NCBI GenBank assembly: GCA_003169895.1
Contig: PNAE01000007.1
Span: 626,967-690,966 of the forward strand
Source of the DNA: Gemmatimonadota bacterium
Lineage (GTDB): Bacteria; Gemmatimonadota; Gemmatimonadetes; Gemmatimonadales; GWC2-71-9
Length of the DNA: 64,000 bases
Direction of reading: 5' to 3'
Shown: positions 43,095 to 51,692 of the stretch, in pieces
Layout of the letters: every line of letters starts with the position of its first letter
Numbering within the stretch: position 1 is the stretch's first letter
Notes under the pieces: model-generated
The model's database searches: none
Seen by the model: only the letters and a program-made list of their open reading frames with translations
What the model was told of the DNA's origin: nothing
Position numbers and translations under genes: made by a program

Positions 43095-44207
43095 TCAGTC
43101 CAGCAGCCTCAATGGCATCACGAGAGTGAGATATGCTGCCGGGTCGTCCCAGCCGACCGGTTCGACGGTCGCCGCCCGCTCCGGCGCCTTGAACGTGAGC
43201 CGGACCTCGTCGGTCGGCATGTACTTCAACACCTCGAGCAGGTAATTCGCGTTGAAGCCGATATCAAGCGCCTCGCCCTCGTAGGAGACCGTGATCTCCT
43301 CCTGGGCCTCGCCGAGGTCTGGTGTGGTCACGGAGAGCCGGCACGAGCCATCACCGAAGGCCATGCGGATGCGATGCGTCTGATCACTCGCCACGATGCT
43401 CATGCGGCGCAACGCGGACATCAACGACGCCTTCTCGACCGTGGCAACCTTGTCGTTCTCCCGCGGGATTACCTGCTCGTAATTCGGATAGGGTCCCTCG
43501 ATTAACCGCGTGAAGACCTGGGTCGTCGCCGACCGGAAGCCCAGGTGATTGTCAGACCGGCCAATTTCGATCTCATCGTCCGGACCGAAGAGTTTGCGGA
43601 ATTGCTCGAGCGCCTTGGGTGGCACGATCAACTCCGCCTGCTGGGCGACGGTGCTCTGCATCGGGATTTCCATCTTGGCGAGCCGGTGCCCATTCGTGGC
43701 CACCATCCGCATCCGATCCGGAAGCAGTTGCCACAGGACGCCGTTGAGCACCGGCCGGCTCTCCTCCGTGCTCGCGGCAAAGGCGACATGCGCGATCAGC
43801 TTCTGCAGCTCGCGTGCAGTGGTCTTCGACGACCCATCAAAGGCGACCTGCGGAAAGCTCGGAAATTCCTCGCGGGGCAGTCCAAGAAGCTTGAACTTGG
43901 ACCGCCCGCACTCGATGGTAACGCGCTGCTCTCCCTGGGTAGTCATGCGGATGCCCGCGCTCGGCAACTCGCGAACCAGCTCCACCAGCTTGCGAGCCGG
44001 TAGCGTGATGGCGCCTTCCTGATCGACCGCTGCGGGAACCATGGTAACCACCGCGATATCCAGATCGGTCCCGGAAAGCCGCAATCCGTCCTTGGTTGCT
44101 TCGAGGAGGATATTGGCGAGCACGGGCAGCGTGGTCTTGGTTGGAACAGCCGCCGCGACGGCGGTCAATCCTTCCTGGAGCTGCTCTCGCGTGATGGTGA
44201 ACTTCAT
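43095..44207 (-). CDS. dnaN: DNA polymerase III sliding clamp (beta subunit)
   Basis: 370 residues from ATG 44207 (MKFTITREQLQEGL), the usual family start. Three clamp domains are seen: LQEGLTAVAAAVPTKTTLPVLANILLEA at the start, FAASTEESRPVLNGVLWQL and HRLAKMEIPM in the middle, and IGFNANYLLEVLKYMPTDEVRLTFKAPERAATVEP followed by the C-terminal VMPLRLLD. It tethers the polymerase to DNA. It lies downstream of dnaA across a 231-base candidate origin. Confidence 0.96.
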   Translation of the reverse strand: MKFTITREQLQEGLTAVAAAVPTKTTLPVLANILLEATKDGLRLSGTDLDIAVVTMVPAAVDQEGAITLPARKLVELVRELPSAGIRMTTQGEQRVTIECGRSKFKLLGLPREEFPSFPQVAFDGSSKTTARELQKLIAHVAFAASTEESRPVLNGVLWQLLPDRMRMVATNGHRLAKMEIPMQSTVAQQAELIVPPKALEQFRKLFGPDDEIEIGRSDNHLGFRSATTQVFTRLIEGPYPNYEQVIPRENDKVATVEKASLMSALRRMSIVASDQTHRIRMAFGDGSCRLSVTTPDLGEAQEEITVSYEGEALDIGFNANYLLEVLKYMPTDEVRLTFKAPERAATVEPVGWDDPAAYLTLVMPLRLLD

Positions 44208-44438
44208 CGGCTTCCCCGGGTTGCCAGAAAAACTACTGTTTCTCACTAATTAAGACTCTAGTAGTAGCAGTAGAGGGCTGGGAAATGTGGACCCATTCCC
44301 TAAACGGCATCCGCGTACCGTGCTACGATGCTTCGGCTCGCGTGGAGTCACCGTGGAGCACGGGGAACGTCCGGTGACTTCCCCACGCAAATCCGCATTC
44401 GCCAACGTCATCCACGATGCTGCATTGCACACTGTGTA
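44208..44438. other. oriC: Candidate replication origin (oriC) between dnaA and dnaN
   Basis: An AT-rich patch (44225-44258) is followed by the triplet run TAGTAGTAGCAGTAG (44259-44273), a short G-rich spacer and TGTGGACCC (44286-44294), a degenerate reverse DnaA box. Further box-like copies are CGTGGAGTC (near 44340), CGTGGAGCA (near 44352) and TCATCCACG (44408-44416). The order AT-rich, TAG triplets, GC spacer, DnaA box matches the DnaA-trio unwinding element of Bacillus subtilis. None of the boxes is a perfect TTATCCACA. Confidence 0.55.
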
Positions 44439-45830
44439 CTACACTGTCAACAACTCCGCCCGGGCCGATTCTACGCGTTCACGGAACTGCCGGTCGCGGC
44501 CCAATTGGGTCTGCACCTTGTCGACGCTGTGAATCACGGTCGAGTGGTCGCGACCGCCGAAGGCCTGACCGATCTCGACCAACTGCATCTGCAATAGCTC
44601 GCGCGCGAGGAACATCGCGATCTGCCGCGGCACGGTCAGGGTCTTGATGCGCGCCTTGGAACGCAGTCCCTCCGGCGTGACGCCCCAGCGACGCGCGACG
44701 ACTTCCTGGACTTTTTCGATGGTGGGCAGTGTCCGTGACTTGGCGTCGCCGTCGTCGCCAGGGCGGATCCTATCAGCCAGCGCCTCGCGCGCCAGATCGA
44801 TGGAGATCTCGCGGTGCCGAAGTGACGCATAGAGCAGCAGCTTGATGATGCATCCTTCGAGCTCACGCACGTTGGAGCGGACATTCTCCGCCATGAAGCG
44901 CAGAACATCGTCGGGGATCGTGGTTTCGAGGTGGTCCTGCTCCTGCTTCTTGCGCAGGATCGCGATCCGGTGCTCGAGGTCCGGTTGCTTGACGTCCGCG
45001 ACCATGCCCCACTCGAAGCGTGACACCAGACGGGCCTCGAGCCCGGGAATCTCCTTGGGGGCGCGGTCCGAAGTCAGGACGATCTGCTTGCCAGTTTCGT
45101 ACAGCGCATTGAAGGTGTGGAAGAACTCTTCCTGCGTGGCTTCCTTGCCCTCGAGGAAGTGCACGTCGTCCACCAGGAACAGGTCCACGTCGGCCCGATA
45201 GCGCTTGCGGAGATCAGGCATGGTGCGGCCGTGGATGCCCTCGATCACTTCGTTGATGAACTGCTCGGCACCGATGTAGAGCACCCGTGTCCCGGGCGCC
45301 TTGAAGACCACCTCGTGCGCGATGGCCTGCATGAGGTGGGTCTTCCCCAGCCCGGTCGGGCCGTAGATGAAGAACGGATTGTATTGCTTGCCCGGCGCCT
45401 CGGCGACGGCGTGCGCGGCCGCGGCAGCGAGTTCATTGGACTTGCCGATGACGAACGTATTGAAGCTATAGCGCTCGTTGAGCGGCTGGGCGCTGGGATT
45501 CACCGGGGCCTGTGGCGCTGCGGAGGTCTCGCTGGCGACCTGCGGAACAAACAGGTCCATCTGGGGCCGCTTCTGCCGGTCGGCGGCGACGCGGAACGCA
45601 ACTGCGACGGGCTCGCCGGCCGCTTCCGTGGCAACGGCGGTGAGCGCGGAGCCGTACTTCTCTTCGTTCCAGCGCTTGGCAAAGTCGTCCGGCGTGGTGA
45701 CGACCAGCGTGCCGCTTTCATAGGAGATTGCTTCGTTGCTGGACAGCCAGGTCTGGATCATGGGCTCGGGGATATCGCGCTTGGCGCCCTCGAGCACACG
45801 CTTCCAGAGATCTTTGGCTGACAGGGGCAT
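44439..45830 (-). CDS. dnaA: Chromosomal replication initiator DnaA
   Basis: 463 residues. Domain I is at about 1-85 (PEPMIQTWLSSNEAISYESGTLVVTTP). A proline/alanine linker follows. The domain III AAA+ core has FVIGKSNELAAAAAHAVAE, FFIYGPTGLGKTHLMQAI (Walker A), LFLVDDVHFLEGKEATQEEFFHTFN (Walker B) and arginine-finger region LEARLVSRFEWGM. Domain IV ends with the DnaA signature EIGQAFGGRDHSTVIHSVDKV that binds DnaA boxes. Confidence 0.97.
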   Translation of the reverse strand: MPLSAKDLWKRVLEGAKRDIPEPMIQTWLSSNEAISYESGTLVVTTPDDFAKRWNEEKYGSALTAVATEAAGEPVAVAFRVAADRQKRPQMDLFVPQVASETSAAPQAPVNPSAQPLNERYSFNTFVIGKSNELAAAAAHAVAEAPGKQYNPFFIYGPTGLGKTHLMQAIAHEVVFKAPGTRVLYIGAEQFINEVIEGIHGRTMPDLRKRYRADVDLFLVDDVHFLEGKEATQEEFFHTFNALYETGKQIVLTSDRAPKEIPGLEARLVSRFEWGMVADVKQPDLEHRIAILRKKQEQDHLETTIPDDVLRFMAENVRSNVRELEGCIIKLLLYASLRHREISIDLAREALADRIRPGDDGDAKSRTLPTIEKVQEVVARRWGVTPEGLRSKARIKTLTVPRQIAMFLARELLQMQLVEIGQAFGGRDHSTVIHSVDKVQTQLGRDRQFRERVESARAELLTV

Positions 45831-45897
45831 CGTATCGATTGTCTTCTAGTACAGTGTAGGGCGGCGTGTTTTAGGGAGGCCGATTCTACGGTCCGTA

Positions 45898-45906
45898 TGT
45901 GGAAAA
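45898..45906 (-). promoter_or_regulatory. DnaA box
   Basis: TTTTCCACA on the minus strand matches the relaxed TTWTNCACA consensus. It lies in the 144-base gap between dnaA and rpmH, where it could take part in initiation or in DnaA autoregulation. Confidence 0.6.
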
Positions 45907-45974
45907 GTCAAACCTTGATTTTCCGGCACTCAGTCGGGTAGGTTCTCCGGCTCTACTGGAAGGAGTAAACCGCG

Positions 45975-46136
45975 ATGATGCCGACGTATCGCCCGCGAAA
46001 CAAGCGCCGGATCGCCAAGCACGGGTTCCGGTTGCGCATGTCCGACCGTTGGGGCCGGGCCGTGCTGTCGCGCCGCCGGAAGAAGGGGCGGAAGCGGCTG
46101 ACGGTTTCCCTCGGCTCGAAGCACGCACGCATCTGA
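45975..46136 (+). CDS. rpmH: Ribosomal protein bL34
   Basis: 53 residues, highly basic, with the full bL34 pattern: [20 protein letters not shown], then [22 protein letters not shown] 45975 (or 45978) follows AAGGAG at 45958-45963. It is divergent from dnaA and first in the conserved rpmH-rnpA-yidD-yidC run. Its stop overlaps the proposed CTG start of rnpA. Confidence 0.96.
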   Translation: MMPTYRPRNKRRIAKHGFRLRMSDRWGRAVLSRRRKKGRKRLTVSLGSKHARI

Positions 46137-46480
46137 TCGGCGACGAGCGCTTTGCGCGCTCGCGCCGATTGGGTCACGCCACTCAAGTTCGCCGCGTGCT
46201 CATGACCGGACGTCGTTCCCGCCGGGCCCACCTCGACATATTCTGGATGAGTAATGACGCGGGTCATCCGCGCCTCGGATTGGTGGTGCCCAAGTACCAG
46301 CAGACTGCGATCGCGCGCAATCGGCTACGGCGCCGGCTGAAAGAACTATGGCGGCGCGACCTCCAGGCGCGACTGCCAGGGTGGGACGTCGTCCTTCGCA
46401 CTCGCCAGGAAACCTACGCGGCGTCCTTCGACCTCCTGCGCACCGACCTCGTGACCTGGTGCGAGGCGTCAGGTCGGTAA
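46133..46480 (+). CDS. rnpA: RNase P protein component, proposed CTG start
   Basis: 115 residues. The RNR signature is [19 protein letters not shown], with the family opening [24 protein letters not shown] and the strand [10 protein letters not shown]. No ATG or GTG lies between the rpmH region and this opening. CTG at 46133 overlaps the rpmH stop as CTGA and gives an N-terminus of the usual length (MIGDERF compared with E. coli MVKLAF). Alternatives are TTG 46049, TTG 46169 (too short) or a long GTG 45899 form enclosing rpmH. The product binds rnpB RNA to process tRNA 5' ends. Confidence 0.88.
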   Translation: MIGDERFARSRRLGHATQVRRVLMTGRRSRRAHLDIFWMSNDAGHPRLGLVVPKYQQTAIARNRLRRRLKELWRRDLQARLPGWDVVLRTRQETYAASFDLLRTDLVTWCEASGR

Positions 46481-46484
46481 TGGA

Positions 46485-46736
46485 ATGGGCGGCGCCCACC
46501 ATGCGGATGCTCGAGCATCCGGACCGGTCGCCCGGGTGCTCGCCCTCGTCATTCGGGGCTACCAACGCTTCATTTCGCCGGCACTGCCCCCGGCGTGCCG
46601 CTTCGCGCCCTCCTGTTCGCAGTACGCGCTCGAGGCCATCCAGCGTCATGGCGCGATCCGCGGCGGCTGGTTGGCGATCCGGCGAGTGGCACGCTGTCAT
46701 CCTTGGCATCCAGGCGGTTATGACCCGGTTCCCTGA
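46485..46736 (+). CDS. yidD: Membrane protein insertion efficiency factor YidD
   Basis: 83 residues. The family core is complete: [38 protein letters not shown], then [24 protein letters not shown], with three conserved cysteines. The protein may really start at GTG 46536, giving [12 protein letters not shown] as in most relatives. It sits 4 bases after rnpA and 15 bases before yidC, the standard order, and assists Sec/YidC insertion. Confidence 0.92.
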   Translation: MGGAHHADARASGPVARVLALVIRGYQRFISPALPPACRFAPSCSQYALEAIQRHGAIRGGWLAIRRVARCHPWHPGGYDPVP

Positions 46737-46751
46737 ACCCGCGGGCGCGCG

Positions 46752-48443
46752 GTGAACGATCGTCGACTGCTCGCGGCGCTGGCGTTGATCATGGTGATCG
46801 CGTTCGTGCCGACGTTCATCCTCAAGCGCCAGGCGCCGCCGTCACTCGTCGCGGCGGCCCAGCGGGACACGCTCTCGCCGCCGGTTGCTGCAGCGCCGGT
46901 CGTTTCGGTGCCCGATGGCACGGCGCGTCCGGATTCGGCGTCGGGTTCGCTGGTGCACGAAGACACCGTGGTGGTACGCTCGAAGCTCTACCGCTACGGC
47001 ATATCGACGCGCGGCGGCCGGATCATTTCGAGCCGCTTTCTGCACTATCGCTCGCTGGCTGTGGGCGATCATCGCGACACGCTCGAGCTGCTTCCTCCGG
47101 GCGAGGGCCTGCTGGACGGGACAGTGATCGCCGGCGGCGACACGCTCCGATTCGACCAGATCGCGTTCACCGCCAGCGCGGACTCCCTCAACACAACCAC
47201 CGGACCGGCGACACTGAGCCTGCACGGGGCGTCCGGAACGTACCGCGTCGACCTCGCCTACGGGTTTTCTCCGGTGGACTATCGGGTCAACGTGACCGGA
47301 CGCGTGACCGGTCTTGGGCCGGCCGGTGGTACGCTGCTGATTGGACTCGGCAATGGGTTTCGCGCCACCGAAGCCAGCATGGCGGATAATTGGGGCCAGA
47401 GCGGCGTGGTGACCAAGTTCGAGAAGACCAGCGTCACCCTGTTCAGCCGCTTCAAGCCCAGACAGGTCACGACGATGAGCGGCCCATTTGAATGGGTGGC
47501 AGTGAAGTCGAAGTACTTCGTCGCCGGGCTGTTTGCGTACGACTCGTCCGCGAGCCAGGGCGTCAAGGGGAAGATCGGCGGCGTGCAGGCCTTCGCGGCG
47601 GACACCGCGTCACGTCCGATTCGGGCGCAGGTGGCCGCCTCGCTTGCTGTCCCGGCCGACGGCGCGTTTCAGTGGTCGCTCTATCTCGGGCCGATGGAGT
47701 ACGACCGGCTCAGCCACATGGGCCGGGATTTTGACGATGTGAATCCCTATGGATGGGCATGGCTGCGGCCGATCATCCGGCCGATCGCGGTCGTCATTCG
47801 AACCATCTTCGTCTGGATGCACACGGCGCTCGGCCTGGGGTACGGGCTGGTGATCGTGATGTTCGGGCTGCTGGTGCGCATCCTGTTGTGGCCGCTGAGC
47901 CGGATCGCGATGCGATCGATGGCCCGAATGCAGGCGGTGCAGCCGGAGTTGACCGCGCTGCAGGCGAAGTACAAGGACAATCCGCAGTTGCTGCAGCAGG
48001 AGACCTTCAAGCTCTACAAGCAACGCCAGGTCAATCCATTTGGCGGCTGCTGGCCGATGCTGCTGCCGTATCCGGTGCTGGTGGCGGTGTTCTTCGTGCT
48101 GGCGTACACCATCGAGGTGCGGGGCGTTTCGTTTCTCTGGATGCCGGATCTCGCCCGCGCCGATCCGCTGTACCTGATCCCGATCCTGATGGCCGGCTCG
48201 ATGTTCGCGGTCTCGAAGATCGGACAGATGGGGCTGCCGCCGAACCCGCAGACCAAGATGATGACCTGGATGATGCCGGCGATGATGCTGGTGTTCTTTG
48301 CACGGTTTGCCGCCGGCCTGAATCTGTACTACGCGGTTCAGAACCTGGCGTCGATTCCGCAGCAATGGCTGGTGGTGAAGGAGCGGATGCAGATGCAGGG
48401 GAAGCTGTCGGCGCCGGGCGCGGCCGAAAGAAAGAAGGCGTGA
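46752..48443 (+). CDS. yidC: Membrane protein insertase YidC
   Basis: 563 residues from GTG 46752. The N-terminal span (RRLLAALALIMVIAFVPTFIL) and a periplasmic beta domain of about 290 residues mark the Gram-negative long form. The C-terminal insertase region follows, with the hydrophilic-groove segment GLGYGLVIVMFGLLVRILLWPLSRIAMRSMARMQAVQPEL, NPFGGCWPMLLPYPVLVAVFFVL and further spans. It inserts and folds inner-membrane proteins alone or with Sec. Confidence 0.95.
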   Translation: MNDRRLLAALALIMVIAFVPTFILKRQAPPSLVAAAQRDTLSPPVAAAPVVSVPDGTARPDSASGSLVHEDTVVVRSKLYRYGISTRGGRIISSRFLHYRSLAVGDHRDTLELLPPGEGLLDGTVIAGGDTLRFDQIAFTASADSLNTTTGPATLSLHGASGTYRVDLAYGFSPVDYRVNVTGRVTGLGPAGGTLLIGLGNGFRATEASMADNWGQSGVVTKFEKTSVTLFSRFKPRQVTTMSGPFEWVAVKSKYFVAGLFAYDSSASQGVKGKIGGVQAFAADTASRPIRAQVAASLAVPADGAFQWSLYLGPMEYDRLSHMGRDFDDVNPYGWAWLRPIIRPIAVVIRTIFVWMHTALGLGYGLVIVMFGLLVRILLWPLSRIAMRSMARMQAVQPELTALQAKYKDNPQLLQQETFKLYKQRQVNPFGGCWPMLLPYPVLVAVFFVLAYTIEVRGVSFLWMPDLARADPLYLIPILMAGSMFAVSKIGQMGLPPNPQTKMMTWMMPAMMLVFFARFAAGLNLYYAVQNLASIPQQWLVVKERMQMQGKLSAPGAAERKKA

Positions 48444-48500
48444 AACGTGAGACGTGAAACGGACGGCAGCACGAATCGCCTCTGACGGTTCACGGCTTTC
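48444..48500. repeat. Intergenic GTGAAACGTGA-type repeat after yidC
   Basis: AACGTGAGACGTGAAACGG directly follows the yidC stop, with GGTTCACGG about 25 bases on in inverted orientation. It belongs to the same family as the tracts around the NUDIX gene (58238-58333 and 58861-58985). Confidence 0.45.
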
Positions 48501-48530
48501 GCCCATTACCGTGACTGCGAGATCGTCCCA

Positions 48531-48758
48531 ATGTCAGACGAACATCTGCACACCCTGGTCACCGTCCGAGCGACGAGCCCATCGCGTGGCCCCTATCGCA
48601 TCGACGGCGACTGGACGATCGTCGACATTGACGGCAACGCGGTCCCGCTACCTGCCGAACGCAAGGACTTGCGGCGGATTTCTCTGTGTGGCTGCGGCAT
48701 GTCGGCGACTTGGCCGATCTGTGATGGGACACACAAGACACTCGTGGCTGGGGGCTAG
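48531..48758 (+). CDS. CDGSH iron-sulfur domain protein
   Basis: 75 residues. The CDGSH motif is complete, LCGCGMSATWPICDGTHK, giving the 3-Cys-1-His ligand set of a redox-active 2Fe-2S cluster (mitoNEET family). The N-terminal part (RGPYRIDGDWTIVDIDGNAVPL) is the short beta region seen in bacterial stand-alone members. It is a soluble, probably electron- or cluster-transfer protein. It converges on the unknown gene at 48877. Confidence 0.92.
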   Translation: MSDEHLHTLVTVRATSPSRGPYRIDGDWTIVDIDGNAVPLPAERKDLRRISLCGCGMSATWPICDGTHKTLVAGG

Positions 48759-48860
48759 AAGCTGGGGGCTGGGAGCCGCTCCGGTTGTGAAGCCCGCTCG
48801 CTCGCGTAAAGACGCGGGCGGCAATGCAACTGCTTTCCGCTCCTAGCTCCCAGCTGCTGG
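48746..48860. repeat. Intergenic inverted-repeat element, GCTGGGAGC family, copy 3
   Basis: The left arm (48746-48779) carries tandem GGGGGCT units and GCTGGGAGC (48768-48776). The right arm (48839-48860) carries GCTCCCAGC (48846-48854), its exact reverse complement. The element fills the gap between two convergent genes and slightly overlaps the end of the CDGSH gene. Confidence 0.55.
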
Positions 48861-48876
48861 CGCCCGTTCGCGCTTC

Positions 48877-49710
48877 TCACGCCGCCATCCGGATCGCCTC
48901 GCGCAGTCCAACCCGTTCTATTCGCCCAGCGAGCATGCGCCACGCCAGGTAGTGTCCAGCCAGTGGCGGGAGCACGACTCCGGCGACTGTGCGCGCCCCG
49001 GCCGGTGCGGCCGGCGTAAGCCAGCGCAGCACCAGCCCGAGCCCGCTCCGATCAAGGTCCGCCGCGAGCAGGGCGTCGTAGACTTTCTCCCGTTGGCGAA
49101 GGCGAGTGAACGCGGCCTGGCTCATCCCGAGTAGCTGGTGGGGCCGGAGTTCGGGCAGCAACGCCTGGGCGAGGTGTGCGCCGAGCCCCGCGGTATAGAT
49201 CCACTCGCCGAGGGGAAGGTCGCGGGAGGCCTGCCAGCGGTCCCAGGGTACCTCCCGCCAACGGCGGACCGGACTGTGTGAATCAACCGCCCGCCACCGC
49301 GTCAGCGCGGCCACACTGCGCCCAACTGCAGCAATGAGGGTGCGGGTGTCAGGGGTGCGGTCGAGAAAGACCACGGCTTCGCCATTTGGCCACGGCAGGG
49401 ATTCTGCCGTCTCGCCGGTGCCGTCGCCGGCTAGCAGTATGACGCAGGCGCAGCCATCGGCGCCAAGTCGGGCTGCGTGGCCGAGCGCGTCGCGCAGGCC
49501 TTGCAGGCCGTCCGGATCGGCGGCGCGCCGCGCCAGTCGTTGCAGTTCGTCGGTGTCCGTCGCCAGCGGAAGGCTGTCTGCTAGGGGGGCGCGCTGGCGG
49601 CGAAGGGTTTCGAATAATGCGGAATGGCGGCTGCGAAAGGTGCTCTGTGCGTGCGCGGGCTCGGCGGCCTCGACCGCAGTGCGCCACGGAGAGACAAGGT
49701 CGAGGATCAC
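48877..49710 (-). CDS. Protein of unknown function, possibly HDOD-related
   Basis: 277 residues, alanine- and leucine-rich, mostly helical. A central stretch (FLDRTPDTRTLIAAVGRSVAALTRWRAVD, then WDRWQASRDLPLGEWIYTAGLGAHLAQALLPELRPHQLLGMSQAAFTRLRQRE) looks like a globular helical domain. No zinc or kinase motif is seen. I considered an HDOD or peptidase fold but found no decisive residue. It is last in the leftward run from mutS, 39 bases after the rhomboid gene. Confidence 0.6.
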   Translation of the reverse strand: MILDLVSPWRTAVEAAEPAHAQSTFRSRHSALFETLRRQRAPLADSLPLATDTDELQRLARRAADPDGLQGLRDALGHAARLGADGCACVILLAGDGTGETAESLPWPNGEAVVFLDRTPDTRTLIAAVGRSVAALTRWRAVDSHSPVRRWREVPWDRWQASRDLPLGEWIYTAGLGAHLAQALLPELRPHQLLGMSQAAFTRLRQREKVYDALLAADLDRSGLGLVLRWLTPAAPAGARTVAGVVLPPLAGHYLAWRMLAGRIERVGLREAIRMAA

Positions 49711-49749
49711 GGGACGATCGCTACCCGGCGATCAGAATGACGTCCACAT

Positions 49750-50610
49750 TCAGGCGGGGTGCTGGCGGCGCCGAGCCATGGCGTCGAGGAAGCGGCGCTC
49801 CTCGGCGGTGAGCGAACCAATGCCGGTGGCGCTGATCTTGTCGAGCACGCGGTCGATCTCGGCGGTTTCTTCTCCGCGATGGTGCTGCGACTCACGCGAT
49901 GGTTGCGGCGCGGTGGGTTCTGGACGTGCTGTGATCACCGGCTGCTGACTGCCGCCGCCTCCCCGCGCCGCGACCGGGATCCGGGGGCGTGGCGACGAGA
50001 GCGGCATGGGATCGGCCGGGCGCGCGATGCCGCGAAGCACGAAGTAAAGCGCGCCGGAGAGCAGGCCGCCCAAGTGGGCGCCGTGTGCGATGCCATCGTT
50101 GAGGAAGAACAGGCCAACGACGTCAAACGCCGCCAGCAGCAGAATCAACCAGCGCGCCCGGATCGGCACCGGAATCGGGAAGACCATCAGTTCCGCGTCG
50201 GGCGCGATGCGGGAAAAGGCGTAGGCGATGCCGAGAATGGCCCCCGATGCACCGACGAACGGATCGGCGCCAAGGTTGATCGAGTGCAGCAACAACGAAA
50301 AAACTGCGGCTCCGATGCCGCAATACATGTAGTAGACAATGAACGCCGGACCGCCAAGGCGGCGCTCGACAGTGGGCCCCAGAACGAAAAGCGCAAGCGA
50401 GTTGGCGGCGAGATGCAGAACGCCGCCATGGATGAACATGTAGGTGATGAAGGTCCACGGGCGCTGCAGCGCAACGGACGAGCTGAAGCTCAGTAACTCG
50501 GTCAGATGGTCCGAGGTGAAGATGGTCTCCTGCAACAGCAGCACGACTGCGTTGATCGCCAGCAGGCGGCCAACCCAGGTTGTGAGGCGAGACGACGCCG
50601 AGTCCGTCAC
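49750..50610 (-). CDS. Rhomboid-family intramembrane serine protease
   Basis: 286 residues from GTG 50610, preceded by GAGG and clear of the ddl coding region. Six spans carry the rhomboid motifs: WTFITYMFIHGGVLHLAANSLALFVLGPTVERRLG, the catalytic GASGAILGIAYA, and GIAHGAHLGGLLSGAL with the catalytic histidine. A cytoplasmic tail of about 90 residues is proline/arginine-rich and ends in a helix-loop motif (IDRVLDKISATGIGSLTAEERRFLD) found in many bacterial rhomboids. The substrate is unknown. Confidence 0.9.
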   Translation of the reverse strand: MTDSASSRLTTWVGRLLAINAVVLLLQETIFTSDHLTELLSFSSSVALQRPWTFITYMFIHGGVLHLAANSLALFVLGPTVERRLGGPAFIVYYMYCGIGAAVFSLLLHSINLGADPFVGASGAILGIAYAFSRIAPDAELMVFPIPVPIRARWLILLLAAFDVVGLFFLNDGIAHGAHLGGLLSGALYFVLRGIARPADPMPLSSPRPRIPVAARGGGGSQQPVITARPEPTAPQPSRESQHHRGEETAEIDRVLDKISATGIGSLTAEERRFLDAMARRRQHPA

Positions 50611-50656
50611 GGCGTGCCGATCCTCGATTTGTCCTGAGGCAGGTGACCCACGACCA

Positions 50657-51667
50657 TTACTCCTCCAATGCCAGCTCGCATATCCTCTCACACAGCGTCC
50701 CGAAGTCGATCCCCATCGCGGCGGCCGATTGCGGCATCAGGGAGGTCGCCGTCATGCCGGGGAGTGTGTTCACTTCCAAACAGAACAGTTCGTCCCCGTC
50801 AGTCAAGCGAAAATCGACCCGCGAATACCCTCGCAATTTGAGGGCCCGATGAGCCCGGAGGGCGATTTCCTGGGCTTGCTCGACCAGTAGCGCCGGGATT
50901 TCTGCCGGAAAGATCTCCCGGCACATGCCCGGGGTGTATTTGCACTCATAGTCGAACAGCTCGTGGCGCGGGATAATTTCGCCAACAGCGAGCGGCAGGT
51001 CACCGAGAATACCGACGGTCAACTCCCGACCCGGGACAAAGGCTTCGACCATGATCTCGTCATCGTAGCGGGCCGCTTCGGCAATCGCCGCCGCAAGACC
51101 TGATGCATCGTGCACGACGGTCAATCCTACGGTGGATCCCTCCCGTGAAGGTTTTACCACCACCGGCCAGTCGAGATCCAGATCGACCGCGTCAGCGGTG
51201 ACGGGAGCCATGAGCCAGGCCGCGGTCAGTACTCCGGCGCCAAGGAACAGTCGCTTCGCCAGATCCTTGTCCAAGGCGACGCCACTCGCGACCGGACCCG
51301 CACCGGTATAACAAACGCCGGCCATTTCGAGCAGGTTCTGGATGGTGCCATCCTCTCCCCGCCCGCCGTGAAGCCCGAGAAACACCACGTCGGCGTCGCG
51401 GATTGCGGGGTCGGTGAGCAGGCCCCCAAGGAGCACGGCACGTTCCTGGGCGATCAGCTCGTCGACAGCGGCAGCCGGCGGTGGCCCGGTCCGCACGCTG
51501 GCGACCAGCAGCCGGGCCTCGGCGGCGTGGTCGAGCACACCGCTGGCCGTATCGGCGACGGTCACCTGATGGCCCCTGCCCCGGAGGGCGGCCACGACCT
51601 GGGTCGCCGATGCGAAGGCGACGTCGCGTTCGGACGAGGAGCCGCCGGTGAGGACGCAGATGTTCAT
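50657..51667 (-). CDS. ddl: D-alanine--D-alanine ligase
   Basis: 336 residues, ATP-grasp. Seen are LTGGSSSERDVAFASATQV at the N-terminus, LHGGRGEDGTIQNLLEMAGVCYTG, WPVVVKPSREGSTVGLTVV (ATP-binding lysine region), FVPGRELTVGIL and LFCLEVNTLPGMTATSLMP (metal and substrate end). It makes the dipeptide for peptidoglycan precursors. It lies 47 bases after the cystathionine synthase gene, with a 24-bp palindrome in between. Confidence 0.95.
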   Translation of the reverse strand: MNICVLTGGSSSERDVAFASATQVVAALRGRGHQVTVADTASGVLDHAAEARLLVASVRTGPPPAAAVDELIAQERAVLLGGLLTDPAIRDADVVFLGLHGGRGEDGTIQNLLEMAGVCYTGAGPVASGVALDKDLAKRLFLGAGVLTAAWLMAPVTADAVDLDLDWPVVVKPSREGSTVGLTVVHDASGLAAAIAEAARYDDEIMVEAFVPGRELTVGILGDLPLAVGEIIPRHELFDYECKYTPGMCREIFPAEIPALLVEQAQEIALRAHRALKLRGYSRVDFRLTDGDELFCLEVNTLPGMTATSLMPQSAAAMGIDFGTLCERICELALEE

Positions 51668-51692
51668 GGCGGTAAGATGGTGGCGTTGCGGC

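Noticed and set aside
48877-49710. HDOD or zinc peptidase assignment
   Set aside because: No HD-type or HExxH residues are seen; it is left as unknown.
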